This document shows, in pieces, positions 1 to 8,304 of a DNA stretch of 64,000 nt (the first letter of the stretch is position 1; each line of letters begins with the position of its first letter). The notes under the pieces were generated by a model. It searched no databases. It was not told the origin of the DNA and saw only the letters and a program-made list of their open reading frames with translations. The stretch spans positions 372,001 through 436,000 of the forward strand of contig NZ_JAESIY010000003.1 of NCBI RefSeq assembly GCF_016757215.1, read 5' to 3'. Origin of the DNA: Fulvivirga sediminis (GTDB taxonomy: Bacteria; Bacteroidota; Bacteroidia; Cytophagales; Cyclobacteriaceae). The position numbers and the translations under genes were made by a program.

Positions 1-515
1 CTTTCTGATAAAGGAGCGTGTAGGTTGCTTTTGTCAAAAGTGATATCTCCTAATGGTATAACGTAGCCCAACTCTTTACCTGCCAGCTCATCTGTAACCA
101 GCTTACTCATATGATGAACATCATCAATATATTTTACCTGTGTGTCGCCCAATAGGGCTACAGTCATATCTTCAGGCTCATTGTGCGTGTAGAGTGGAAA
201 ATCATACGAGCCTGAATTCAGCATGTTTTCGGGTATAAAACTTTGCGGACGGCCATCTTTCATTGGAGAAATATATTGAGTTGGTTTTATGACAAAAATC
301 TGATTACCATCTATATATGATATTTTATATTCTCCTTTAGTATTGGTTTTTACAATATCTTTTCCATTAGAAACCAAAATGCCTTCCAGTAGTTTTTCAT
401 CTTTATTCCATTGTTGGTCTTGGTTTTTATCAACATAAACTCTGCCTTTTATGGGTTTAGCCAGGCCTGTATTTATAAGGCCTATGAGTGATATTAGAAT
501 TACAAAATTCTTCAT
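1..515 (-). CDS. Calcineurin-like phosphoesterase with N-terminal beta domain (partial, 3' end cut off by window)
   Basis: Translating the minus strand from the ATG at 515 gives an open frame that runs off the window edge, so only about the first 171 residues are present. It begins with a signal peptide (MKNFVILISLIGLINTGLA). A small beta-rich domain with the pattern GRVYVDKNQD..W...E..L.G..VSNG follows; this resembles the N-terminal domain that precedes secreted Bacteroidota calcineurin-like phosphoesterases. Near residue 130 the first metallophosphatase motif appears (VALLGDTQ), and a second (PLGDITFD) about 35 residues later. The metal-binding GNHD and histidine motifs would lie outside the window. 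The product is probably a periplasmic or exported phosphatase of unknown substrate. Family assignment is from motif recognition only. Confidence 0.72.
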   Translation of the reverse strand, partial: MKNFVILISLIGLINTGLAKPIKGRVYVDKNQDQQWNKDEKLLEGILVSNGKDIVKTNTKGEYKISYIDGNQIFVIKPTQYISPMKDGRPQSFIPENMLNSGSYDFPLYTHNEPEDMTVALLGDTQVKYIDDVHHMSKLVTDELAGKELGYVIPLGDITFDKSNLHAPLSE

Positions 516-840
516 ATAAAGTGGTGGTTATTCTTGTAGGGCAAATCTTAGTTTAAAAATTCTTTTAAGGCAATTCTTAAGGTTATTTTTATTTGAAATT
601 TCTAAAAACAGATTCTAATCGCTTCCTATGCTATTATGAGCTAGCTCGATTACGCTAGTTACTCTTGCCAGCAGCTCTATGTAAGGTTTTAAGAGCTATA
701 AATAATATTTAATTAGAAGTAAGGTGATGTAATAAAGCATGGCTGACATTAATCAGTAATTTGTACTCATATGGATCATTCACATTGGTACAGAATTTAG
801 ATTCTTTTGGAGTAAGGTTTTACTTCAAAAGAATACTGCC
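516..840. other. Intergenic region, divergent leader of usp
   Basis: This 325-bp AT-rich stretch separates the minus-strand phosphoesterase from the plus-strand stress protein. I see no coding frame in it. Its only clear structure is the long dyad at 801-834 listed separately. It should hold promoters for both flanking genes, but I could not find an unambiguous TAnnTTTG box. Confidence 0.6.
801..834 (+). promoter_or_regulatory. 15-bp hairpin ending 6 nt before the usp start codon
   Basis: Positions 801-815 pair with 820-834 over 15 bp with a single G-T wobble and a GGTT loop; the outer arms are ATTCTTTTG and CAAAAGAAT. The ATG at 841 follows 6 nt after the stem. In RNA this would be a stable hairpin against the ribosome-binding region; in DNA it could be a symmetrical operator. 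There is no T-run after it, so it does not look like a terminator. Function is inferred. Confidence 0.55.
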
Positions 841-1698
841 ATGAAATCAAAGTTTAATACCATCCTAGTGCCGGTTAATTTTTCTGATTACGCCGCTCAT
901 GCTATGGATCTGGCTATAGAAATAGCTCAGAAAAGAAGTTCTAAAATATTACTCCTTCACGTAATCAATGTGCCTGATTATAGAGGGGTAGTGGAGGGAG
1001 TAAAGGTTAATTTTCTTGATTCTGTACGCTATGTTACCTCTCAGCATCTTGATGGGCTGGTTGATAAAGCTAAGGATCATGGAATAGAAGCCTCTTATAC
1101 CGTGGTAGCGGGCTTGCCAGGAGCAGAGATCGTAAAATTTGCCAGAGAAAAGCAGGTCAGTCTAATAGTGTTGGGGTCTAAAGATTATAAGCACATGGAT
1201 GAGATGCTGGGAGGTTCGGCTACTGAACGCATAGTGAGGTATACCGATTGTCCTGTCATCACCGCCAAGGCGCCAATCCACCTTGCATCTGTCAAAAATG
1301 TTGTATTTGCCACTGATTTGAAAACGACCCATACTTTTATCACTTCAGAACTTAAAAGTCTGATAGCGCTTACTGGGGCCAACCTACACATCTTGAAGGT
1401 GAACACACGGGAAACCTGGATGCCGGATGTGCAGATAGAAAAGCAGTTGAAAGCCTTTAATGATATTCATGGATTTGAAAATTTCACATTTAAAGTATGT
1501 AACAGTGAAACTATTGAAGATGGTATAGTGCATTACTATGAAAATATAGGGGCTGAAGCCGTGGCCATGTCTATTCATAGTTTGTATCACCATAATTCTA
1601 GAAGCAGCAACTATTTTATTACCGAAAAGGTGTTGCAAAGTGGTCCAGGCTTGCTCTGGACTTGTGCTAATGAATCGTCTAGGAGCTGGGGCTCATAG
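841..1698 (+). CDS. Universal stress protein, tandem UspA domains
   Basis: The 285-residue protein has two Usp domains, roughly 1-145 and 150-275. The first opens with the family pattern NTILVPVNFSDYAAHAMDLA and carries the ATP-loop-like segment VLGSKDYKHMDEMLGGSATERIVRYTDCPV. The second begins at VKNVVFATDL but is more diverged and lacks a clear G-2x-G-9x-G-(S/T) loop; its end (VLQSGPGLLWTC) fits the usual final beta strand, so I see no frameshift. Usp proteins are cytoplasmic stress factors, often induced by low oxygen. This gene lies 103 bp upstream of the cbb3 oxidase operon on the same strand, which fits a shared low-oxygen response. A strong hairpin sits directly before its start codon. 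Confidence 0.88.
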   Translation: MKSKFNTILVPVNFSDYAAHAMDLAIEIAQKRSSKILLLHVINVPDYRGVVEGVKVNFLDSVRYVTSQHLDGLVDKAKDHGIEASYTVVAGLPGAEIVKFAREKQVSLIVLGSKDYKHMDEMLGGSATERIVRYTDCPVITAKAPIHLASVKNVVFATDLKTTHTFITSELKSLIALTGANLHILKVNTRETWMPDVQIEKQLKAFNDIHGFENFTFKVCNSETIEDGIVHYYENIGAEAVAMSIHSLYHHNSRSSNYFITEKVLQSGPGLLWTCANESSRSWGS

Positions 1699-1732
1699 AA
1701 AAACTGACAAAAATCAATTTCAGGTCTAATCT

Positions 1733-1747
1733 ACATCAATTCGATGT
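1733..1747 (+). promoter_or_regulatory. Inverted repeat upstream of ccoNO, possible regulator site
   Basis: ACATC (1733-1737) and GATGT (1743-1747) form a perfect inverted repeat with a 5-bp spacer, 55 bp before the ccoNO start codon. A promoter-like TACTTTCG (1762-1769) follows, so the repeat would be centred near -33 to -36. Crp/Fnr-family regulators commonly control cbb3 operons, but the repeat does not match the classical Fnr consensus (TTGAT-N4-ATCAA). The assignment is a guess from position. Confidence 0.3.
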
Positions 1748-1801
1748 ATCTGCGGACCAAGTACTTTCGTATCGTCAAAATTTTGTAACAAAACTTCGCT
1801 T

Positions 1802-3952
1802 ATGGAACTTGAGAAATTCAGCTATGACAATAAAATCGTGCGAGCGTTTATCATAGCTACTGTAGTTTTTGGACTGGTAGGAATGCTGGTGGGGCTAACG
1901 GCTGCCATTCAGCTTTTTTATCCCATTTTTAATTTTGATACTCCATACACTACATTTGGTCGTATCAGGCCTCTTCACACTAATGCAGTGATTTTTGCAT
2001 TTGTGGGTAACGCGATGTTTGCCGGGGTATATTACTCTATGCAGCGTTTGCTTAAAACCCGCATGTTTTCAGATGCACTAAGCTGGATTAACTTTTGGGG
2101 CTGGCAATTGATTATTTTAGCGGCAGCTATATCATTGCCTTTAGGATTTACCACATCAAAAGAATATGCCGAACTAGAATGGCCTATTGACATAGCCATT
2201 ACCCTTATCTGGGTGGTGTTCGGTATTAACATGATTGGTACTATCATTAAAAGAAGAGAAAAACACATGTATGTAGCCATTTGGTTCTACATTGCTACAT
2301 TCGTTACGGTAGCTGTGCTGCATGTGGTTAACTCTTTTGAGCTGCCTGTTAGTTTTATGAAAAGCTACAGCTGGTATGCTGGTGTGCAAGATGCTTTAGT
2401 ACAATGGTGGTATGGTCACAATGCTGTGGCTTTCTTTTTAACCACTCCGTTCTTGGGCCTCATGTATTACTACTTGCCTAAAGCAGCCAATAGACCTGTA
2501 TATTCTTACAAATTGTCTATTATTCACTTCTGGTCACTCATATTTATCTATATCTGGGCAGGACCGCACCACTTACTATATACTTCATTGCCAGATTGGG
2601 CTCAGTCTTTAGGTACGGTGTTTTCTATCATGCTTATTGCACCTAGTTGGGGAGGTATGTTAAATGGTTTGCTCACTTTAAGAGGAGCTTGGGACAAAGT
2701 GAGAGAAGATCCCGTTTTAAAATTTATGGTAGTGGCAGTTACCGCTTATGGTATGGCTACTTTCGAAGGACCTATGCTTTCGCTTAAAAACGTGAACGCC
2801 ATTGGCCACTTTACTGACTGGATCATTGCTCACGTACACATTGGAGGTTTAGGATGGAACGGTTTCCTTACTTTCGGTATGTTGTATTGGTTAGTACCTA
2901 AAATGTGGGATACTAAGCTATTCTCTACTAAACTGGCTAACATACACTTTTGGATTGGTACGCTAGGTATTATATTCTATGCGCTCCCATTATATGTGGC
3001 AGGTATCACTCAAAGTTTAATGTGGAAAGAATTTAATCCTGATGGATTCTTAGAATATAAGAACTTCCTTGAAACAGTAGTTCAGATTCTTCCTATGTAC
3101 ATGCTAAGAGCAATAGGTGGAGGGTTATACTTGATAGGTGCTATTATGATGACCTTTAACCTAATCCAAACTGCTAAGAGAGGTAGCTTTATTGCTAATG
3201 AAGATGCCGCTGCTGCTCCGCTTGAGAAACATAAGAAGCATGTTGGAGGCCACTGGCATAGTGTGCTTGAAAGAAAACCAGTACTGTTCACCGTACTTAC
3301 AGCCGTAGCCATACTTATAGGTGGTGTAATTGAAATGGTACCTACTTTCCTTATTAAGAGTAACGTACCTACCATAAGCAGTGTTAAGCCTTATTCTCCA
3401 CTAGAGCTTCAAGGTAGAGATCTGTATATAAGAGAAGGTTGTGTGAGCTGCCACTCTCAAATGGTAAGACCATTCCGATCAGAAACAGAACGTTATGGTG
3501 AGTATTCTAAAGCAGGTGAATTCGTTTATGATCACCCATTCCTTTGGGGGTCTAAAAGAACTGGTCCTGATTTACATAGAGTAGGAGGAAAGTACCCTAA
3601 CAGCTGGCACTATTACCACATGCTGGATCCATCAGCAGTATCAGCCGGATCTATCATGCCTCCTTATCCTTGGTTATTTGAAAACACCATTGATAAGTCT
3701 ACCACCGCAGCTAAAATTAGCGCAATGCGTACGCTGGGAGTTCCTTACGAGGAAGGTTATGAAGATATAGCTAATGATGTATTAGATGAACAAGCTGAAT
3801 TTATAGCTCGAAGCTTGAAGGAGCAGGACGGTATAGAAGTAATGCCGGAAACTGAAATTGTGGCCCTTATTGCTTATTTACAGCGATTAGGCACTGACAT
3901 CACCGTAAAAACGGAATCTCAATCATCTGAATTAGAAGCATCAAACGAATAA
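1802..3952 (+). CDS. ccoN: cbb3-type cytochrome c oxidase, fused subunits I and II (CcoN-CcoO)
   Basis: This 716-residue fusion is the catalytic core of the cbb3 oxidase, which reduces O2 to water at low oxygen tension. Residues 1 to about 485 are CcoN, a twelve-helix heme-copper subunit. Histidines expected to bind heme b, heme b3 and CuB are visible: H59 (RPLHTNA), H206 (WYGHNA), H256/H257 (GPHHLLY) and H344/H346 (AHVHIGG). Residues about 495-716 are CcoO: one membrane helix, then a periplasmic cytochrome c domain with heme motif C547-V-S-C550-H551 and a likely axial Met in SIMPPYPWL. The N-O fusion is usual in Bacteroidota. It is the first gene of the operon; ccoQ starts 4 bp after it. Confidence 0.97.
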   Translation: MELEKFSYDNKIVRAFIIATVVFGLVGMLVGLTAAIQLFYPIFNFDTPYTTFGRIRPLHTNAVIFAFVGNAMFAGVYYSMQRLLKTRMFSDALSWINFWGWQLIILAAAISLPLGFTTSKEYAELEWPIDIAITLIWVVFGINMIGTIIKRREKHMYVAIWFYIATFVTVAVLHVVNSFELPVSFMKSYSWYAGVQDALVQWWYGHNAVAFFLTTPFLGLMYYYLPKAANRPVYSYKLSIIHFWSLIFIYIWAGPHHLLYTSLPDWAQSLGTVFSIMLIAPSWGGMLNGLLTLRGAWDKVREDPVLKFMVVAVTAYGMATFEGPMLSLKNVNAIGHFTDWIIAHVHIGGLGWNGFLTFGMLYWLVPKMWDTKLFSTKLANIHFWIGTLGIIFYALPLYVAGITQSLMWKEFNPDGFLEYKNFLETVVQILPMYMLRAIGGGLYLIGAIMMTFNLIQTAKRGSFIANEDAAAAPLEKHKKHVGGHWHSVLERKPVLFTVLTAVAILIGGVIEMVPTFLIKSNVPTISSVKPYSPLELQGRDLYIREGCVSCHSQMVRPFRSETERYGEYSKAGEFVYDHPFLWGSKRTGPDLHRVGGKYPNSWHYYHMLDPSAVSAGSIMPPYPWLFENTIDKSTTAAKISAMRTLGVPYEEGYEDIANDVLDEQAEFIARSLKEQDGIEVMPETEIVALIAYLQRLGTDITVKTESQSSELEASNE

Positions 3953-3956
3953 GACT

Positions 3957-4148
3957 ATGTTTAAGCATTATTTCGAACAAATACACAGCGTGGAGATATG
4001 GCCCATTATATCATTGTCAATATTCTTCATATTCTTTATCTGCCTGGTGTTATGGGTAATTAAAGCGGATAAAGGTTACATCAGCAAAATGAAGCATTTA
4101 CCGGTTGATGACGTGACATTGTCCACTGCAAAATCTGAAGAATCATGA
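3957..4148 (+). CDS. ccoQ: cbb3-type cytochrome c oxidase subunit CcoQ/FixQ
   Basis: A 63-residue single-span membrane protein: a short amphipathic N-terminus, one helix (about residues 15-35, ending LVLWVIKADKGY) and a polar tail. Size, topology and position between ccoNO and ccoP identify it as CcoQ, the small subunit that stabilises the oxidase complex. The stop codon overlaps the ccoP start (ATGA-type overlap at 4145-4148), which indicates translational coupling. Confidence 0.9.
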   Translation: MFKHYFEQIHSVEIWPIISLSIFFIFFICLVLWVIKADKGYISKMKHLPVDDVTLSTAKSEES

Positions 4149-5119
4149 GTAGAATTTTATATAAACTAAAAAGACCATTGATAGCCATGATGCTGCTCCT
4201 GATAGGGCAGCAGGCATGGGCTCAAGAGAGTGCTTCTTCAGCAGGCACCACGTCTGTATACTTTTATGTTGTTGTAGGGTTTGTTTTTGTTACAGCCCTT
4301 ATAGTGCTAAGGGTGGCTATGATTATTCTCAAGCTGCTCAGGTTTATGGTAAAAGACCAGGCCAGAAAACAGGCAGAAGCCCGTGGAGAAATAATTGAGG
4401 AGCCAGTGAAGACAAACTGGTGGAGCAAATTCCTTACTCAAGCCAATGACGCAGTACCTGTAGAGGAAGAAGAAGCCATTATTCTTGATCATAATTATGA
4501 TGGCATTAGAGAGTTAGATAACCACTTGCCACCATGGTGGAAAGGTATATTCTACGTGAGTATTGTTTTCGCTGTAGTATATCTGGCTGTATATCATGTG
4601 TTCGGAACCATGCCTTTGCCTTCAGAGGAATATGCCATAGAAATGAATGAAGCTCAGGAAGCGGCTTTGCTCAGACAAGCAAATATGCCTAAAAGCAATA
4701 TTGATGAAACCAACGTAGAGCTGGTTGATGATCCGGCACTTTTAAGCAAAGGAAGACAAGTGTTTATCAATAACTGTGCGGCGTGCCATAGAGAAGATGG
4801 TGGTGGAGGTATAGGTCCTAACCTTACAGACGAATACTGGTTACATGGTGGTGGTATCAAAAATGTATTCGCTACTATAAAGCATGGTGTTCCAGAAAAA
4901 GGTATGATCTCTTGGGAACCATTACTTTCTCCTACACAAATGCAGAACGTGGCTTCTTTTGTAATCAGTTTGGCAGGCACTAACCCTGATAATGCTAAAG
5001 ACCCACAGGGAGAAGTTTACCAATCAGGAGAAGAAGTAGAAATTATTGATAATGCTGTCGATTCTACTGCTGTGGAGGCCGACTCGTTATCTGCAGATGA
5101 TGCACAAGCTGCTTTATAA
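4145..5119 (+). CDS. ccoP: cbb3-type cytochrome c oxidase subunit CcoP, single-heme form
   Basis: A 324-residue membrane-anchored cytochrome c. It opens with a signal-like segment ending AWAQES, then a first membrane helix (about 35-65), a charged cytoplasmic stretch, a second helix (about 133-155, after LPPWWKGIFY) and a periplasmic cytochrome c domain. Only one heme-binding motif is present, C211-A-A-C214-H215, with a likely Met ligand in KGMISWEP. Classical proteobacterial CcoP has two heme c sites; one site is what I recall for many Bacteroidota. The acidic, alanine-rich tail after residue 285 is low complexity. It passes electrons to CcoO. Confidence 0.94.
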   Translation: MSRILYKLKRPLIAMMLLLIGQQAWAQESASSAGTTSVYFYVVVGFVFVTALIVLRVAMIILKLLRFMVKDQARKQAEARGEIIEEPVKTNWWSKFLTQANDAVPVEEEEAIILDHNYDGIRELDNHLPPWWKGIFYVSIVFAVVYLAVYHVFGTMPLPSEEYAIEMNEAQEAALLRQANMPKSNIDETNVELVDDPALLSKGRQVFINNCAACHREDGGGGIGPNLTDEYWLHGGGIKNVFATIKHGVPEKGMISWEPLLSPTQMQNVASFVISLAGTNPDNAKDPQGEVYQSGEEVEIIDNAVDSTAVEADSLSADDAQAAL

Positions 5120-5136
5120 TATAAAATTGTTGAGAG

Positions 5137-6570
5137 ATGAATAAGAAGGCTAGTTTGGATAACTTATATGAATACGATGAGGAGTTTAAAGATACCATTG
5201 CAACCGTAGATGCAGAAGGTAAGCGGGTGTGGGTATATCCTAAAAAGCCATCTGGACATTACCATAATAGGAGAATAGTAGTTACTATTATATTGTTAAG
5301 CATACTATTCTCTGGCCCTTTTATAAGAATAAATGGTAGACCATTTTTATTACTTAATATTTTTGAGCGCAAGTTTGTAATCCTGGGCCAGGCTTTCTGG
5401 CCTCAGGATTTTTTCCTTTTAGCACTTTTGTTAATCACATTTTTCGTTTTTGTGATTTTATTTACCGTAATTTTTGGTCGTGTATGGTGCGGGTGGGCTT
5501 GTCCACAGACACTGTTTATGGAAATGGTGTTTCGTAAAATAGAGTACTGGATTGATGGAGATGCTAATCAGCAAAGAAAGTTGAAAAAAGCGCCTTGGAA
5601 TGCGCAGAAAATAGGGAAGAGGCTACTCAAACATACCATTTTTATCATTATTTCTTTAATGATATCTCACACTGTAATGGCCTATCTTATTGGTATAGAA
5701 GAGGTGAAACAGATCGTGAGTCAGTCACCATCAGAACACTGGGGTGGTTTCATAGGTCTGATGGTTTTTACAGGCATATTTTATGGTGTTTTTTCATGGT
5801 TTAGAGAGCAGGCATGTGTAGCTGTGTGTCCTTATGGCAGACTTCAAGGTGTGTTGTTGGATAAAAAATCAATAGCAGTAATGTATGACTGGGTACGGGG
5901 TGAGCCTAGAGGTAAACTTAAGAAAAAGCAGGAAGAAGCACCTAAGGGTGATTGTATAGACTGTAAGCTTTGTGTACATGCTTGCCCTACAGGTATAGAC
6001 ATCAGAAATGGTACACAGCTAGAATGCGTAAACTGCACCGCTTGTATTGATGCTTGTAATGATGTGATGCAGAAAGTGAATCTTCCTACAGGTTTGATCC
6101 GCTACTCTTCTTTTGAAGCAATAGAAAAAGGGAAGCAAAAGATCTTTACCAAAAGAGCAGCTGCTTATTCTGTAGTGCTGGTGTTATTACTGGGTATATT
6201 AGGTTTTTCTCTAGCCAGCAGATCAGAGATAGAAACTACAGTGTTGAAAGTGCCAGGACAGCTCTATCAGCGCACAGATGATGGTCATATCACTAACCTC
6301 TATAATATTCAGTTTGTAAACAAAACTTTTGAGGATATGACGCTGGAGCTACGTGTAGAGGATGAACCGGAAGCTGAAATAACCAAAGTAGGAGAAGGTG
6401 ATCAGCTAGTGCCATCGAATGGTCTTTCAGAGGGTGTATATTTTATTAAAATACCTACTGATAAGATAAAGTCCGCAAAGACGAGCCTTACCATAGGGGT
6501 ATATAAAGATGGAAAGCTTGTAGAAAAAACAGGCACCAAATTTTTAGGTCCTGTAGGTAAGTCTAATTAG
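5137..6570 (+). CDS. ccoG: Cytochrome c oxidase accessory protein CcoG (RdxA/FixG)
   Basis: A 477-residue membrane iron-sulfur protein. Helices lie near residues 48-66, 84-112, 163-185, 203-222 and 345-362. A CGWACPQTLFME motif sits in the N-terminal half. Two ferredoxin-type 4Fe-4S clusters follow, with Cys273/276/279/283 and Cys297/300/303/307. The C-terminal 110 residues form the periplasmic Ig-like domain typical of FixG. CcoG is thought to reduce copper for delivery to the oxidase active site. It lies 17 bp after ccoP, in the same operon. Confidence 0.95.
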   Translation: MNKKASLDNLYEYDEEFKDTIATVDAEGKRVWVYPKKPSGHYHNRRIVVTIILLSILFSGPFIRINGRPFLLLNIFERKFVILGQAFWPQDFFLLALLLITFFVFVILFTVIFGRVWCGWACPQTLFMEMVFRKIEYWIDGDANQQRKLKKAPWNAQKIGKRLLKHTIFIIISLMISHTVMAYLIGIEEVKQIVSQSPSEHWGGFIGLMVFTGIFYGVFSWFREQACVAVCPYGRLQGVLLDKKSIAVMYDWVRGEPRGKLKKKQEEAPKGDCIDCKLCVHACPTGIDIRNGTQLECVNCTACIDACNDVMQKVNLPTGLIRYSSFEAIEKGKQKIFTKRAAAYSVVLVLLLGILGFSLASRSEIETTVLKVPGQLYQRTDDGHITNLYNIQFVNKTFEDMTLELRVEDEPEAEITKVGEGDQLVPSNGLSEGVYFIKIPTDKIKSAKTSLTIGVYKDGKLVEKTGTKFLGPVGKSN

Positions 6571-6616
6571 CGGTAGAAGTTATTTTAATGATCAGAAAAC
6601 AAAAAATCATAAAACA

Positions 6617-7051
6617 ATGAACTGGGGAACAAGAATAGTTATAGTATTTGCGTGCTTTGTTGCTCTTATAGCCACCATGATTACCATTTGTATGAGACAA
6701 GATGTAAGTCTGGTAGCTCAAGACTATTATGTGCAGGAAATTGCTTATCAGGATCAGATAGACCGTATAAAGAATGCGAGCACTCTCGGGGGAGATCAGA
6801 TGCAGGTAGATTTTGACCGCAACAGTTCCGTGTTATCATTAAATATTCCGAATAAAACCATTAACAAGGGAGAAATCCATTTTTTCAGACCCTCAGATGC
6901 TTCTCTGGATAAAAAGTACAATATCAGGCTAAATGATAGTGGAGCTCAGAATTTTGATCTTACTACTTTCAAAAAAGGCTTATGGAAGATTAAAATCAAC
7001 TGGAATAAAGATGGAAAGGAATATTACGAAGAACAAAGTATAGTTATTTAA
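6617..7051 (+). CDS. ccoH: FixH/CcoH family cbb3 oxidase assembly protein
   Basis: A 144-residue protein with one N-terminal membrane helix (about 4-26) and a periplasmic domain. The segment DYYVQEIAYQDQID is characteristic of FixH. It ends in a beta-rich region with the pattern GLWKIKINWNKDGKEYYEE, also usual for the family. CcoH helps assemble and stabilise the cbb3 complex. It sits between ccoG (46 bp) and the TauE/SafE-like gene (25 bp), the normal Bacteroidota order. Confidence 0.9.
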   Translation: MNWGTRIVIVFACFVALIATMITICMRQDVSLVAQDYYVQEIAYQDQIDRIKNASTLGGDQMQVDFDRNSSVLSLNIPNKTINKGEIHFFRPSDASLDKKYNIRLNDSGAQNFDLTTFKKGLWKIKINWNKDGKEYYEEQSIVI

Positions 7052-7076
7052 GTGAGAAATTAAACTGGGGATTGTG

Positions 7077-7766
7077 ATGTTATCTGGATTTTTGGCTGGG
7101 TTTATAGGTAGTGTTCATTGTGCTGTTATGTGTGGACCATTATCCATGGCGGTGAATGGTCAACGTAATTTTTTGCAGCAATTAATCTATAATTCTGGTC
7201 GATTAACCACGTATGTTTTACTAGGTGTGACTTTTGGTTTATTAGGTCGTGGTTTATCTATTTTTGGCTGGCAGCAAGGCTTGTCAGTAATTATGGGAAT
7301 CGTAGTGATTATTTTTGCCCTGTTCCCCAGATATCAGCACAAGCTGTTACAATCTCCTATGTACGGAAAAGTAATTCAACCCCTTCGCAAAAACTTGCAG
7401 AAGGTTTTAAAAAGTAAGAACCCATTCACCTATTATGTTATAGGCATGTTGAATGGTCTTTTACCCTGTGGTCTGGTGTATATGGTTTTATCAGTAAGTG
7501 TAGCTACGGGTACAATCCAGGGCGGAGCTTTAGTGATGTTGGGCTTTGGCCTGGGAACCTGGCCTATGATGTTCGGTATCACCAGACTACTTTCTTTTAT
7601 TAAAGGGCGGAAAGCATTTTCTATTCAATATGTAATCCCAGCGTTAGCACTTGTCATGGGAGCACTACTGATATTAAGAGGACTTTCTCTAAATATTCCC
7701 TACGTGAGCCCCGTAGTTTCTACGCTGGGTTTAGATTGGGGGCTTCCCGGGTGTAGTATGCCATAA
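7077..7766 (+). CDS. Sulfite exporter TauE/SafE-like (UreH-type) membrane protein
   Basis: About 229 residues with six predicted membrane helices. The pattern GFLAGFIGSVHCAVMCGPLS at the N-terminus and MLNGLLPCGLVYM in the second half are hallmarks of the short UreH/DsbD-like branch found after fixH in Bacteroidota. Cysteines in HCAVMCGP and LPCGL could bind copper, which would suit a role in metal supply to the oxidase, but no function is proven by sequence. I chose the ATG at 7077; a GTG at 7074 directly precedes it. It is the last gene of the cco operon. Confidence 0.85.
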   Translation: MLSGFLAGFIGSVHCAVMCGPLSMAVNGQRNFLQQLIYNSGRLTTYVLLGVTFGLLGRGLSIFGWQQGLSVIMGIVVIIFALFPRYQHKLLQSPMYGKVIQPLRKNLQKVLKSKNPFTYYVIGMLNGLLPCGLVYMVLSVSVATGTIQGGALVMLGFGLGTWPMMFGITRLLSFIKGRKAFSIQYVIPALALVMGALLILRGLSLNIPYVSPVVSTLGLDWGLPGCSMP

Positions 7767-8304
7767 TTATTAAGGGGATCTTGAGCCGTGGTTATAGTTT
7801 TATTCAACCAAAATCCGCTTTTACATTCATCTTACATTAGCTATTACCACTCCCTAAAATCCAGGGATATGTCGACGAAAGGGGATATTTATTAATTTAT
7901 CAAAGACATTTAAACACCTGGCTGCTTGTAGTATAAGCAGGATCCATTTCGTGACTTATTTTTCTTTTTTTCAATTGATGAAAAATATTATTCAGAGGTC
8001 TTCCACTTACAGGAGTATTTTATGGAAATGAACTACCACTAAGAAATTGGGAACGATAGTTTTTCAATCTTTCTGAAGTGCTAGATGGCTATTTTGGGAG
8101 GGCTACAATTTATTAACATTCTAGTCTGCTAACCGTAAGTGATTATAGGTTGTTCTAGTAAGCACTTTTCTGAAAATTCCAGTGGCTTCAGAAATAGTTT
8201 TTGGAAGAGATTTTACCAATAAGTTTATCCCTGATTTAACTAAACATTGTGGTGTCTACTTTCATTGAATACTAGGGCTTTTTAATGATACAAATATTAT
8301 AGCT
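7767..8304. other. 538-bp region with no recognisable gene
   Basis: Between the cco operon and the hydrolase I find no open frame of useful length on either strand, no clear terminator hairpin and no tandem repeat. It may hold a decayed gene or untranslated RNA, but I have no positive evidence for either. Confidence 0.55.

Noticed and set aside
1560-1698. Possible frameshift at the end of the first universal stress protein
   Set aside because: The C-terminal residues (VLQSGPGLLWTC) fit the last beta strand of a Usp domain, and the other two frames give nothing better.
7767-8304. Decayed gene in the 538-bp gap after the cco operon
   Set aside because: I could not find a recognisable protein fragment on either strand.
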